A stretch of DNA of 42,653 bases, from positions 1 through 42,653 of the forward strand of contig QNDR01000011.1 of the NCBI GenBank assembly GCA_003646025.1. The letters run 5' to 3'. Positions within the stretch are counted from its first letter, which is position 1. Each line of letters starts with the position of its first letter. The DNA is from Candidatus Fermentibacterota bacterium. Its GTDB lineage: Bacteria > Fermentibacterota > Fermentibacteria > Fermentibacterales > JCC-6. The position numbers and the translations under genes are program-made. Under the pieces are notes generated by a model. That model worked only from the letters and a program-made list of their open reading frames with translations. It made no database searches and was not told the DNA's origin. Of the stretch, positions 1-8,587 are shown piece by piece.

Positions 1-1
1 G

Positions 2-1015
2 CTGGAGATAACCGGAACAATAGGTATTGAGCTGGGAGACAGCAACTATGTGCTTGGGGCAGTGCAGCAGATAGCCCATGACCTGAGTGGAAACATTCTG
101 GTTCTTGACCGTTCTGCCTGCTGCGTTCGCGTTTACACCCCCGCTGGTGAGTTTGTAAGACAGATTTCCAATGCAGGCAGTGGTCCCGGAGAGTTACTGA
201 ATCCCTTTTCAATGGTTGTAGCCGGCGACGGGAGAATACTTGTTGAATCACCCTACAGTGGCGGTATGCATGCGTTTACACCTGACGGAGAATGGCTGGG
301 CTTGATAACTCCTTTTTACAACAACCCTCCGATGAGTACAGTGGCAGCAGCGGGTAACTCATACACTGCTATGAGGATAGCAGTAAATCAGAATGAAAAC
401 AACGAAGTCACCGTTGATGCTTTCATTGGTCTGTACGAAGATGGCGAGGAGCCCGTTACGAAGTACTGGGAGTATGAATTCCCATTCGACCCCAACGATC
501 TTACTGCCCTTTTACGGAACAGTATGCTGGGGCATGTTTTCACATCGGCCAGAGACGGTAATGTGTTCATTGCGGAGCTTACCAGCGATGCTTACCTTGT
601 GCAGGGATTCAGAGCGGACGGTGAGCTATTTCTTGAAATAGAGCAGGATGTTGAAAAAATAGAGAAAACCGACGAGGAAATAGAAGAGGAGAGAACTTAT
701 GTGATTTCCTATCTTGAGGCACTTGGGGTAAATGGAGTTGCATTGACCTACAACCCTGAGCCTTACAGAAACAGCATAAGTGACCTTGATGTGGACGGGG
801 AACAGAGAATATGGGTTCGAAGGGGAACGGTTTCCGAACCGGTGTTTGATGTATACAACTACGATGGGGAGAAACTCTTTACCGCCTCTGTACCAGGTGT
901 TGGTGAGGACAGTACCTTCTGGGAATTTACCATAGATCAGTTCGGGATCATCGCATATTCCGTGAACCCCGAATTTTATCAGCAGGTTTACATTCTGGGG
1001 ATGCCTGAACTTTAG
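2..1015 (+). CDS. Six-bladed beta-propeller protein, 5'-truncated by window edge
   Basis: The reading frame is open from position 2, so the N-terminus lies outside the window; the first in-window alternative start, a GTG at 50, has no ribosome binding site. About 337 residues are visible. Repeats of the type 'hydrophobic-x-D-x-x-G-N/R-I-x-V-x-D/E' (for example DLSGNILVLDRS, GDGRILVES, DVDGEQRIWVRRG) separated by about 45-60 residues are the signature of NHL/6-bladed beta-propeller proteins. An acidic, Glu-rich stretch sits near residues 205-230 of the visible part. In many anaerobic FCB-type bacteria such proteins are exported and of unknown function. The gene ends in TAG. No specific ligand can be inferred. 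Confidence 0.7.
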   Translation: MEITGTIGIELGDSNYVLGAVQQIAHDLSGNILVLDRSACCVRVYTPAGEFVRQISNAGSGPGELLNPFSMVVAGDGRILVESPYSGGMHAFTPDGEWLGLITPFYNNPPMSTVAAAGNSYTAMRIAVNQNENNEVTVDAFIGLYEDGEEPVTKYWEYEFPFDPNDLTALLRNSMLGHVFTSARDGNVFIAELTSDAYLVQGFRADGELFLEIEQDVEKIEKTDEEIEEERTYVISYLEALGVNGVALTYNPEPYRNSISDLDVDGEQRIWVRRGTVSEPVFDVYNYDGEKLFTASVPGVGEDSTFWEFTIDQFGIIAYSVNPEFYQQVYILGMPEL

Positions 1016-1125
1016 CAGTGGCAGGATACCATACGAAGATATCGAATGGATGGTTGTATGGAAAGATAGTATAATAAACATAAGTATTGTTAGATTATTA
1101 TATGAAATCATCTTATCGAAGAAGC

Positions 1126-1159
1126 TTGACGAAACACGATTCCTCCGGTATATTACCGG
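1126..1159 (+). promoter_or_regulatory. Promoter with palindromic operator, trx operon
   Basis: TTGACG (1126-1131), a 17-nt spacer and TATATT (1149-1154) form a good sigma-70-type promoter ahead of the thioredoxin gene. The -10 lies inside the perfect inverted repeat CCGGTATATTACCGG (1145-1159, 6-bp arms around TAT), a likely repressor or redox-regulator site. The promoter is read directly; the regulator is unknown. Confidence 0.65.
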
Positions 1160-1205
1160 CCATTATGTGGGTGGTCCACTATTGTTTTTTTAAGGAGTTG
1201 CTGCA

Positions 1206-1547
1206 ATGTTAAGAACCAATCTTAAGCACACAGACACAGACGCTGATTACAAGGATGTTATTGAGAACAACGAAAATGTTATGATCTGCTGCGGACGCAT
1301 GGGACCCATGTGTCTTCCTGTTTACGACATAATGGAAAATCTTGAGGAGAAATACCCCAATGTTGTTTTCCGCGATATGGATTTTGACGGTCCCGCCGGA
1401 TACAACATCAGATCGCTTCCGGAGTGTAGAAGATTTAACGGTCTTCCGTTCACCATCTACTACAAGAACGGTAAGGTTGTTGCTGCTACAACAAGTATTC
1501 AGAACAAGAAGCAGATTACTACAATACTCGACAGAGAGTTTTCCTGA
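1206..1547 (+). CDS. Thioredoxin-fold protein with atypical CC-x6-C site
   Basis: This 113-aa protein has the size and layout of thioredoxin. A strand ending in 'VMICC' leads to the active-site region, followed by the central strand VVFRDMDFDG, a cis-proline motif (GLPFT) and the final strand IYYKNGKVV. The active site is unusual: instead of WCGPC it has C28-C29-G-R-M-G-P-M-C36, with six residues between C29 and C36. The start is fixed by AAGGAG at 1192-1197, 8 nt before the ATG. It lies 44 nt upstream of a thioredoxin reductase gene, so the two probably form a dedicated pair. The probable role is thiol-disulfide transfer in the cytosol. The partner and redox potential are unknown. Confidence 0.7.
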   Translation: MLRTNLKHTDTDADYKDVIENNENVMICCGRMGPMCLPVYDIMENLEEKYPNVVFRDMDFDGPAGYNIRSLPECRRFNGLPFTIYYKNGKVVAATTSIQNKKQITTILDREFS

Positions 1548-1591
1548 TCAGTTTATGAGAGGTAATCTGTAACCAGTCCGGAGGAAGTTTC

Positions 1592-2533
1592 ATGGGTGAG
1601 AAATACGATGTTATCGTGCTCGGCGCCGGTCCAGCCGGTCTGACTGCCGGTATTTATCTGTCTCGGGCAAGGGTAAAAACACTGATAATAGATTCCGGTA
1701 CAGCAGGTGGGCAGATGGTTATGTCCTACAACGTGGCTAACTATCCAGGCGTGGAAACTACCTCCGGATGGAACATTTCACAGACAATGCTTCGTCAGGC
1801 AAAGGCCTTTGGATGCAGGGTAATGACCCAGTCTCCTGTTACAGGTATGAACCTGTACGGTGAAGACAAGTGGGTTGAGGTTGAAGATGAAGGTAAGTTC
1901 CATGCCCATGCGGTGATCACGGCCACTGGTGGTGTTCCCCGTGAGCTGGGTATGGAAAGCGAACAGAGGTTCATGGGAACTGGTATTTCCTACTGCGCCA
2001 CATGTGATGGAGACTTTTTTACAGACAAGGAAATAGTTGCCATCGGTGGTGGAAACTCCGCACTTGAAGAGGCTGTGGGTCTAACCAAATATGCTTCAAA
2101 GGTTACCATTGTTCACGAGTTTAACGAATTTCAGGCCCAGCCGTGGATAGTGGAAGAGGCGCGGAAGAACGAAAAGATACACTTCCTCATGGCGCAGGAT
2201 ATCATAGAGTTCACCGGGAAAGATCATCTGGAAGAGGTGATTGTAGCCTCTAAGGAGACAGGAGAAAGAACTGTAATTCCAGCAGAGGGCTGTTTTATCT
2301 TCATCGGTTACGTGCCCAACACCGCTGTTTTTAAGGGCATCCTTGAAATGAATGAAAGAGGAGAGCTGATTGCAGATCGCCAGATGAACACCAGTGTTCC
2401 GGGAGTATTTGCTGCAGGAGACCTGCGGGAGAAAAGGTTCCGTCAGATTACAACCTCTGTGGCCGATGGAACAATAGCAGCGCTTTCAGCCATTGATTAC
2501 CTGCAGCAGAGAGCAGACAGCTCACCGGTTTAG
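1592..2533 (+). CDS. trxB: Thioredoxin reductase-like flavoprotein, non-NADPH type
   Basis: The 313-aa length is typical of low-molecular-weight thioredoxin reductase. It has an N-terminal FAD-binding GxGPAG motif (residues 11-16), the redox pair C135-A-T-C138 followed by DGDFF, a second Rossmann motif GGGNSA (152-157), and a C-terminal FAD contact ending in FAAGDLR. After the second Rossmann fold, NADPH-dependent enzymes carry HRRxxFR; here the segment is H175-E-F-N-E-F-Q-A-Q-P with no arginine. NADPH is therefore an unlikely donor, and NADH, ferredoxin or another donor should be considered. RBS GGAGGAAG lies just upstream. It belongs to an operon with the preceding atypical thioredoxin. Confidence 0.9.
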   Translation: MGEKYDVIVLGAGPAGLTAGIYLSRARVKTLIIDSGTAGGQMVMSYNVANYPGVETTSGWNISQTMLRQAKAFGCRVMTQSPVTGMNLYGEDKWVEVEDEGKFHAHAVITATGGVPRELGMESEQRFMGTGISYCATCDGDFFTDKEIVAIGGGNSALEEAVGLTKYASKVTIVHEFNEFQAQPWIVEEARKNEKIHFLMAQDIIEFTGKDHLEEVIVASKETGERTVIPAEGCFIFIGYVPNTAVFKGILEMNERGELIADRQMNTSVPGVFAAGDLREKRFRQITTSVADGTIAALSAIDYLQQRADSSPV

Positions 2534-2564
2534 TATCCCGCCGTGTTTGTGAACAGGAGGGAAC

Positions 2565-3002
2565 ATGCCAGTAATAATTCTGTTGGTGGCGTCAGCTCTG
2601 GCTCTGCTTTACGTACTCTTGAAAGCCGCAAGAAAAGCTCAGACAAAAAAAGCAGAGGAACTGCTTGAGAGGTTCAGAGGCAGGAAGGTTGTTTCTGTAA
2701 AATCAAGTGCGAATTTTTTCGGACAGGAATCTCTCGGGTATTCTCAGATGCGGGGTAACTGCTCACTTGTGATCACTGAAGACGAGATCTTTTCTGAAAT
2801 GTGGCTTCCAAAAAAAACAATCACCATTCCAATTACATCAGTTGTTTCCATTGAAACCCCAAAGTCTTTTCTGGGTAAATCCCGAGGCAGACCTCTTCTG
2901 AAAGTGGTTTTCACCAACAAAAATGGTTTGAATGATTCAGCCGCCTGGCAGGTAAGTGATCTTTCTGAGACGGTAAAACTTTTGAAGACTCTCGTCAGGT
3001 AG
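2565..3002 (+). CDS. Membrane-anchored protein of unknown function
   Basis: This 145-aa protein has one N-terminal transmembrane helix (about residues 2-20), then a basic, helical stretch and a soluble beta-rich domain (LVITEDEIFSEMW, ITIPITSVVSIETPKSF, LLKVVFTN). The pattern of a strand, a lipid- or peptide-facing loop and an 'xxIPxxxVxSIE' strand is reminiscent of PH-like/GRAM-type domains, but this is only a resemblance. An AGGAGG-type RBS precedes the ATG. It lies 31 nt after trxB and is probably co-transcribed. Function is not recognised. Confidence 0.6.
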   Translation: MPVIILLVASALALLYVLLKAARKAQTKKAEELLERFRGRKVVSVKSSANFFGQESLGYSQMRGNCSLVITEDEIFSEMWLPKKTITIPITSVVSIETPKSFLGKSRGRPLLKVVFTNKNGLNDSAAWQVSDLSETVKLLKTLVR

Positions 3003-3142
3003 TCAGCCGACTTAATTCTTCTAATATCTTATGGAGGCCTGTTTCACACAGGTAACTGTTAGAGGAATGCAACTTTTCTGAAACCATATAACATATTGCA
3101 GTGCAGGGAGGTATGAGGCATGAATATATGGTGTTTCAGGTG

Positions 3143-3172
3143 TTGATTTTTCTCCACATAATCCGATATAAT
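3143..3172 (+). promoter_or_regulatory. Sigma-70-type promoter of the hox-hyp operon
   Basis: TTGATT (3143-3148), an 18-nt spacer and a perfect TATAAT (3167-3172). It is the only strong promoter seen in the 488-nt gap before hoxF and predicts a transcript start near 3180, giving a leader of about 310 nt. Confidence 0.65.
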
Positions 3173-3179
3173 AAGTAGG

Positions 3180-3490
3180 AAGTACGTGTTTCTGCCGAAC
3201 TCTAACGGTTCAGCATTTAACGCGAATTCCGGCGACAGACACGAAACATTTCCGGTGGATTCCCAGAGGAAAACACCGGGCGGTATGGAGCAGAGAAATC
3301 AACAGGTGCAGGAACAGAGGAAGGTACATTGCTTATTTTCCGGCGGAATGGGGGCGGAAACAAGCCGGAAACAATACTGCGAAAGCAGTTGAGAAGTTAA
3401 CAGTAGTACGAAAAAGTCAGCTGCCATAAGAGCAGGAACATTTTCGGAATATGTTGTTCTGTACACTCATGACAAAGGGCTTGGTATTCA
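3180..3490 (+). other. Long 5' leader of hoxF with potential hairpin
   Basis: From the predicted transcript start to the hoxF ATG there is no convincing gene; an open frame at 3186-3392 has no family resemblance and starts almost at the transcript end. TTTCCGGC (3337-3344) and GCCGGAAA (3364-3371) form a perfect 8-bp inverted repeat with a 19-nt loop. The RBS for hoxF is weak (AAAGGG about 11 nt upstream). Leader-based control is possible but unproven. Confidence 0.35.
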
Positions 3491-5308
3491 ATGGCAGAGA
3501 ATCTAGAAACAGCCGTAAAGCAGATCTGCAGAAAGAACGGTAATGACAGAACACGGATGATGGATATCGTCCGGGAGGTTCAGGATCGTTTTGGACAGGT
3601 TTCCAGTCAGGCGATGAACACAATCGCCAGAGCGGTGAATTCCCATAGAGTTGAGGTTGAAAGCGTAGTGTCGTTTTACTCATTTCTGTCGGAAGAACCC
3701 AAAGGTAAGTTTGTTATCCGTCTGTGCAACGATATTATCGACAAGATGCAGGGCGTTGAGAAAGTAGCGGAGGCTTTCCGTGAAGAGTTGGGAATCGATT
3801 TTGGCGAATCCACCTCTGATGGGAAGTTTACCCTGGAGTGGACCCCGTGTATCGGAATGTGCGACCAGGCACCGGCGGCGCTGGTTAACAACAAAGTAGT
3901 AACCCGGCTGTCAAGCGATTCAGCGAGAGAAATTGTGAAGTCGCTAAAGCAGAACGGGGACGAAGATCATCTTATGCACATGCTCGGAGATGGCAACAAT
4001 GCTGATCCTCTTGTAAACTCCATGGTAAACAACAATATAAGAGAACGAGGTCCGGTAGTATTTGCCGATCTTGAGCCTGGAACAGCCATTCACAAAGCGT
4101 TATCCATGTCTGCAGTTGAAGTGATAAAAGATGTAAAGACCGCCCGCCTGCGCGGACGTGGTGGAGCGGGTTTCCCCACGGGAATGAAGTGGGAGTTTAC
4201 CAGAGCCGCCAGCGGTTCTGATAAGGTTGTGATATGCAATGCCGATGAGGGTGAGCCGGGAACATTCAAAGACCGCACCATCCTCACCGAGAAACCAGAT
4301 CTGCTTTTTGAAGGGATGACAATAGCAGGGTACGCAATAGGCGCGCGTACAGGTGTTTTGTATCTCCGGGGAGAGTATGCCTACCTCAGACCGTTCCTGG
4401 AGCGTATTCTCGCACAGCGCAGAAACAAAAACCTGCTTGGTATGAGTATTCTCGGAAAAGCCGGCTTTGATTTCGATATAAGAATACAGATGGGCGCCGG
4501 TGCCTATGTCTGTGGAGAGGAAACCGCTCTTATCAGTTCCTGCGAAGGGCTGAGGGGCGACCCGAAGAACAGGCCTCCATTCCCTGCTCAGAAGGGCTAT
4601 CTGACACTTCCCACATCGGTAAACAATGTGGAAACATTCTGCTGCGTTGCCAGAATTCTTGACAAAGGTGCAGGGTGGTTTGCCGAAATGGGATCTGCCG
4701 GTTCCACTGGAACCAAACTGCTCAGCATATCGGGAGACTGCACAAGACCGGGTGTATACGAGCTTGAGTTCGGAATTACGGTAAGTGAGATGCTGGAGAA
4801 AGCCGGTGCTGAGAACGCGTATGCCGTGCAGGTGGGAGGTCCCTCCGGCCAGCTTATCGGTGAAGCCGATTTCCATAGAAAGATCTGTTACGATGATGTC
4901 GCGACAGGCGGGGCAGTGATGATCTTTAACAGAGACAGAAATCCCCTTGAAATTGCCCACGAGTTCATGGAATTCTTCTGCGAGGAAAGCTGCGGTTACT
5001 GTACACCCTGCAGGGTGGGTAACGAACTGCTCAAACAGCGGCTTGAGGCAATAATTGCAGGAAAAGGTACTCCGGAAGACCTTGACTACCTGGAACAACT
5101 TGGAAAAACAGTGGCAGTTGCAAGCCGCTGCGGCCTTGGGCAGACCTCTTCAAACCCGGTTCGTACTTCTTTGAAAAACTTTCGCGGCGAGTACGAGAAG
5201 CTTGTAAGAGAAAACAGCGACGGTATGCAGCGAACCTTTGACATACACAAAGCACTTGCCGCAGGTGAAGATCTGCAGGGGCGCAAGTCTGTGATTTACG
5301 CTGACTGA
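3491..5308 (+). CDS. hoxF: NAD-reducing hydrogenase diaphorase subunit HoxF
   Basis: At 605 aa this matches the fused NuoE-NuoF type HoxF of soluble NAD-reducing hydrogenases. The N-terminal NuoE-like domain (about 1-165) holds C79, C120 and C124; the usual fourth [2Fe-2S] ligand position (five residues after C79) is D84. The NuoF part shows the FMN/NADH-site motifs RGRGGAGFPTGMKW and CNADEGEPGTFKDR, the GAGAYVCGEETAL motif, and the [4Fe-4S] ligands C501-x2-C504-x2-C507 with C547 in SRCGLGQTS. It oxidises or reduces NAD(H) and passes electrons to HoxU. An in-frame stop lies just upstream of the ATG, so the start is firm although its RBS is weak. It is the first gene of the operon. Confidence 0.95.
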   Translation: MAENLETAVKQICRKNGNDRTRMMDIVREVQDRFGQVSSQAMNTIARAVNSHRVEVESVVSFYSFLSEEPKGKFVIRLCNDIIDKMQGVEKVAEAFREELGIDFGESTSDGKFTLEWTPCIGMCDQAPAALVNNKVVTRLSSDSAREIVKSLKQNGDEDHLMHMLGDGNNADPLVNSMVNNNIRERGPVVFADLEPGTAIHKALSMSAVEVIKDVKTARLRGRGGAGFPTGMKWEFTRAASGSDKVVICNADEGEPGTFKDRTILTEKPDLLFEGMTIAGYAIGARTGVLYLRGEYAYLRPFLERILAQRRNKNLLGMSILGKAGFDFDIRIQMGAGAYVCGEETALISSCEGLRGDPKNRPPFPAQKGYLTLPTSVNNVETFCCVARILDKGAGWFAEMGSAGSTGTKLLSISGDCTRPGVYELEFGITVSEMLEKAGAENAYAVQVGGPSGQLIGEADFHRKICYDDVATGGAVMIFNRDRNPLEIAHEFMEFFCEESCGYCTPCRVGNELLKQRLEAIIAGKGTPEDLDYLEQLGKTVAVASRCGLGQTSSNPVRTSLKNFRGEYEKLVRENSDGMQRTFDIHKALAAGEDLQGRKSVIYAD

Positions 5309-5322
5309 AGAAAGGGTTCCAA

Positions 5323-6045
5323 ATGAGCGATAAAATAAAGTTCACCATGGATGGAGTGGAGATAGAAGCCACACAGGGTCAGACCATTATGCAGGCGGCT
5401 GATGAGGCGGGTATGTACATCCCCAGATTGTGCGCCCACAAAGATCTGCTCCCGTTCGGCAGCTGCCGCGTGTGTACGGTTATGGTCAACGACCGTCCCC
5501 AGACAGCCTGCACCCAGCCGGTATCACCTGGTATGTCTGTGGAAAGTGAAACGGAAGAATTGAACGACATCAGACGGAGCATCGTTGAAATGCTTTTTGT
5601 AGAGGGGAATCACTACTGTCCATTCTGCGAGAAAAGTGGAAATTGCGAGCTGCAGGCACTAGGTTACAGGCTTGGAATGCTGGCTCCCAGGTATCCGTAC
5701 ATGTTCAACAAGCACGATGTGGATGCCAGCCATCCTGATATCTACATCGACCACAACAGGTGTATTCTGTGCGCAAGGTGCGTTCGTTCCTCAAAGGAAC
5801 TGGACGGCAAGAATGTTTTCCAGTTTGTAGGTCGCGGAATCCACAAACGGGTGGCATTCAACTCTGACACCGACCTGTCCGGTACAGATGTTTCCGTAAC
5901 GGACAAGGCGATTGAGAACTGTCCTGTGGGAGCTATTCTCAAGAAACGCAGTGCTTATGCTGTACCCATTGGAAAACGCAAGTACGACTCCCAGCCTCTC
6001 GGGTCCGATATTGAGTCCCGCAAGGCTGCGGTAAAGCAAGGTTGA
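5323..6045 (+). CDS. hoxU: Hydrogenase diaphorase iron-sulfur subunit HoxU
   Basis: This 240-aa protein matches the N-terminal part of NuoG. It has a plant-type [2Fe-2S] site (C37, C48, C51, C63), the His-ligated [4Fe-4S] site (H97, C99, C102, C108) and a further ferredoxin-type site (C147-x2-C150-x2-C153 with C200 in ENCPVGAIL). It wires HoxF to the hydrogenase dimer HoxYH. A second classical ferredoxin pair is absent, as expected for HoxU rather than full NuoG. It lies 14 nt after hoxF in the same operon. Confidence 0.93.
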   Translation: MSDKIKFTMDGVEIEATQGQTIMQAADEAGMYIPRLCAHKDLLPFGSCRVCTVMVNDRPQTACTQPVSPGMSVESETEELNDIRRSIVEMLFVEGNHYCPFCEKSGNCELQALGYRLGMLAPRYPYMFNKHDVDASHPDIYIDHNRCILCARCVRSSKELDGKNVFQFVGRGIHKRVAFNSDTDLSGTDVSVTDKAIENCPVGAILKKRSAYAVPIGKRKYDSQPLGSDIESRKAAVKQG

Positions 6046-6056
6046 GGTTATAGAAT

Positions 6057-6602
6057 ATGGCAAAACCAAAGATAGCTACCGCATCACTGGCAGGATGCTT
6101 CGGCTGCCATATGTCCCTGCTGGACATCGATGATCGTATCCTGAAACTTGTTGAGCTGGTAGATTTCGACAAGTCTCCAGTAGACGATATAAAGAAGTTC
6201 ACCGGACGCTGCGCAGTTGGCCTGATTGAAGGCGGATGCTGCAACGAGGAGAATGTACACAACCTTCAGTATTTTCGTGAGAACTGTGACATTCTTATAT
6301 CAGTTGGCGAGTGCGCGATAATGGGCGGCATTCCAGCCATGCGTAACAACATTCCCCTCAAGGAATGTCTTGATGAAGCGTATCTCAACGGTCCCACTGT
6401 TTACAATCCGTCAGGGAAGATTCCTGGAGACAAAGAGCTTCCTCTGATTCTTGACAGGGTATATCCCTGCCACGAAGTGGTGAAGATGGACTACCATCTG
6501 CCAGGCTGTCCGCCGCCGGCGGATCTTTTGTGGCAGGCACTGGTCGCATTGCTTGAGAACAAGCCCATGGACCTGCCCTACGAAGTCATAAAGTATGATT
6601 GA
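6057..6602 (+). CDS. hoxY: [NiFe] hydrogenase small subunit HoxY
   Basis: This 181-aa protein has the compact group 3 small-subunit layout. SLAGC14FGC17H is the N-terminal CxxC of the proximal [4Fe-4S] cluster, SVGECAIMGG supplies the third cysteine and LPGCPPPADL the fourth. There is no twin-arginine signal and no extra C-terminal cluster domain, so it is cytosolic. It overlaps the hoxH reading frame region by a few bases and is flanked by HoxU and HoxH, which identifies the group 3d arrangement. Confidence 0.94.
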   Translation: MAKPKIATASLAGCFGCHMSLLDIDDRILKLVELVDFDKSPVDDIKKFTGRCAVGLIEGGCCNEENVHNLQYFRENCDILISVGECAIMGGIPAMRNNIPLKECLDEAYLNGPTVYNPSGKIPGDKELPLILDRVYPCHEVVKMDYHLPGCPPPADLLWQALVALLENKPMDLPYEVIKYD

Positions 6603-6619
6603 TACAAAGGAGGAAAATC

Positions 6620-8050
6620 TTGGGTGAAACCAGCAAGATCATCATAGAGCCTGTTACCAGAGTGGAGGGGCACGGCAAAGTGTCTATTCTTCTCGACGAG
6701 AACGGGCAGGTTACAAGAGCCCGTCTGCACATAGTTGAATTCCGCGGTTTTGAAAGGTTTATTCAGGGCCGTCCCTACTGGGAGGTTCCCGTTACCGTTC
6801 AGCGTCTCTGCGGTATCTGTCCTGTGTCTCACCACCTTGCTGCGGCAAAGGCCATGGATGTTATCGTGGGAGCAGACAAGCTTACCCCCACTGCAGAGAA
6901 GATGCGTCGTCTTATGCACTACGGACAGATATACCAGTCCCACGCCCTTCACTTCTTCCACCTTGTTTCCCCTGACCTGCTTTTCGGCTTTGACGCAGAC
7001 CCGGCGGTGAGAAATATCATAGGCGTGATCAAGAAATATCCTGAGCTTGCAGTTCAGGGAGTGATGATGCGCAAGTACGGTCAGGAAATCATCAAGGTTA
7101 CAGCCGGAAAGAAAATTCATGGAACAGGTGCAATCCCCGGCGGTATCAACAAGAATCTCAGTATCGCAGAGAGGGATTCTCTCCTGAAAGATATCGATCA
7201 GCAGATCGAATGGTCGCGGGGAGCTTTGAAGATCGCGAAAGACTACACTGTTGAACACCTGGACGAGCTGTCTGACTTCGGTTCCTTCAACTCCAACCAC
7301 CTCTCGCTTATCAGGGCAGACGGGGCCATGGATCTTTACGACGGCGGACTGAGGGCGATAGATGCAGAGGGAAACAGAATATTCGATCACGTGGATTCTC
7401 AGGATTACATCGACTACATTGCCGAAGAGGTAAAAGACTGGTCATACATGAAGTTCCCCTTTATGAAGCAGCTTGGAACAGATAAGGGCTGGTACAGGGT
7501 GGGACCTTTGGCCCGGGTGAACACGGCAGATTTCATAGATACTCCTGAAGCAGAAGAGGCGCGGGTGGAGTTCATGGCTCTCACCGGCGGGAAACCCAAC
7601 AACATCACCATGGCCTATCACTGGGCCAGGATGATTGAGGTTCTTCACTCTGCTGAAAAGATTAGAGACCTTCTCAACGACACTGATCTGCAGGGAGATG
7701 ACCTGGTGGTTAAGGGAGAACGCAGGTCTGAGGGTGTCGGCCTTATTGAAGCACCCAGGGGAACGCTGTTCCACCACTACAGGGTAAATGAGGATGACCA
7801 GGTAACAATGGCAAACCTGATTGTTTCCACAACCAGCAACAACGTTCCAATGAATCTGGCTGTTGAGAAGGTTGCGAAGAAATATCTTTCCGGGACAGAG
7901 GTAACCGAAGGTCTGTTGAACAGAGTTGAGGTTGCCATCAGAGCCTACGACCCGTGTCTGTCATGTGCCACCCACGCACTGGGTAAAATGCCTCTGACTG
8001 TCACTGTCGTTGATCACAACGGTCAGGTAATCAACAGGAGATCCACCTGA
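6620..8050 (+). CDS. hoxH: [NiFe] hydrogenase large subunit HoxH
   Basis: The catalytic subunit, 476 aa from the chosen TTG start at 6620, which sits 6 nt after AAAGGAGG (6607-6613). An upstream in-frame TTG at 6599 overlaps that RBS and is less likely. The N-terminal [11 protein letters not shown] motif, the L1 motif RLC64GIC67PVSHH and the L2 motif DPC446LSC449ATH452 give all four cysteines for the Ni-Fe(CN)2CO site. A 24-residue tail follows H452 and should be removed by the endopeptidase encoded next. It produces or consumes H2 in the cytosol with HoxFUY. Its stop overlaps the start of hoxW by one base. Confidence 0.95.
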   Translation: MGETSKIIIEPVTRVEGHGKVSILLDENGQVTRARLHIVEFRGFERFIQGRPYWEVPVTVQRLCGICPVSHHLAAAKAMDVIVGADKLTPTAEKMRRLMHYGQIYQSHALHFFHLVSPDLLFGFDADPAVRNIIGVIKKYPELAVQGVMMRKYGQEIIKVTAGKKIHGTGAIPGGINKNLSIAERDSLLKDIDQQIEWSRGALKIAKDYTVEHLDELSDFGSFNSNHLSLIRADGAMDLYDGGLRAIDAEGNRIFDHVDSQDYIDYIAEEVKDWSYMKFPFMKQLGTDKGWYRVGPLARVNTADFIDTPEAEEARVEFMALTGGKPNNITMAYHWARMIEVLHSAEKIRDLLNDTDLQGDDLVVKGERRSEGVGLIEAPRGTLFHHYRVNEDDQVTMANLIVSTTSNNVPMNLAVEKVAKKYLSGTEVTEGLLNRVEVAIRAYDPCLSCATHALGKMPLTVTVVDHNGQVINRRST

Positions 8051-8544
8051 TGGGCAGGCAGGGAAATAGGGTTTTGATCATTGGTTACGGAAACCCGGGC
8101 CGTCTTGATGACGGCCTGGGGCCGGAATTTGCCGCGAGAATGGAGAAACTGAACCTTGAAGGGGTTACTGTAGATTCCAACTATCAGCTGGCAGTTGAGG
8201 ATGCGGCCGCTATTGCAGAGCACGATTTCGTGATCTTTGCAGATGCCGATACAGCAGGGGCTGAACCCTTTCACTTCGAGGCTGTGGTTCCCAGAAGTCA
8301 CATGAGTTTTTCCTCGCACAGTATAAGCGCGGATGCGCTTATGGCAATGGCGGAAGACCTTCTGAACAGCAGGGCCGAAGCATACATGCTGGGCATAAGA
8401 GGGTACGAATTCAACCAGTTTGGTGAACGGATATCACCAAAGGCTCTGGAAAACCTTGACAGTGCACTGGATTTTATGAAACAGGCGCTTGAAGATTGTA
8501 ATTTCGAAAACTATGTAACCCGGAACACGGCAGAAAACCGCTGA
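8050..8544 (+). CDS. hoxW: HoxH maturation endopeptidase HoxW
   Basis: This 164-aa protein belongs to the HyaD/HybD/HoxW hydrogenase maturation protease family. The GYGNPGRLDDGLGP motif carries the first acidic nickel ligand (D20/D21), IFADAD the second (D65/D67), and SFSSH90 the conserved histidine. Such enzymes probe nickel in the precursor large subunit and cut after the His of DPCxxCxxH. The gene starts on the last base of hoxH, which fits a protease specific for HoxH. Moderately divergent, but the context is decisive. Confidence 0.9.
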   Translation: MGRQGNRVLIIGYGNPGRLDDGLGPEFAARMEKLNLEGVTVDSNYQLAVEDAAAIAEHDFVIFADADTAGAEPFHFEAVVPRSHMSFSSHSISADALMAMAEDLLNSRAEAYMLGIRGYEFNQFGERISPKALENLDSALDFMKQALEDCNFENYVTRNTAENR

Positions 8545-8587
8545 AGACAGATGCACTTCTGCTTGTGCAGTCGAAATGAGGAATACT

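Noticed and set aside
1054-1075. TTGTAT ... TATAAT as a promoter after the propeller gene
   Set aside because: Spacing is only 10 nt; the 1126-1154 promoter is much better.
3186-3392. 68-aa frame in the hoxF leader
   Set aside because: Starts at the predicted transcript end, low-complexity Gln/Ser/Arg composition and no recognisable domain; treated as leader.
4100-5098. 332-aa minus-strand frame
   Set aside because: Fully antisense to hoxF, Cys/His-rich by reflection, no RBS and no family resemblance.
6578-7390. 270-aa minus-strand frame
   Set aside because: Antisense shadow of hoxH, no start signals.
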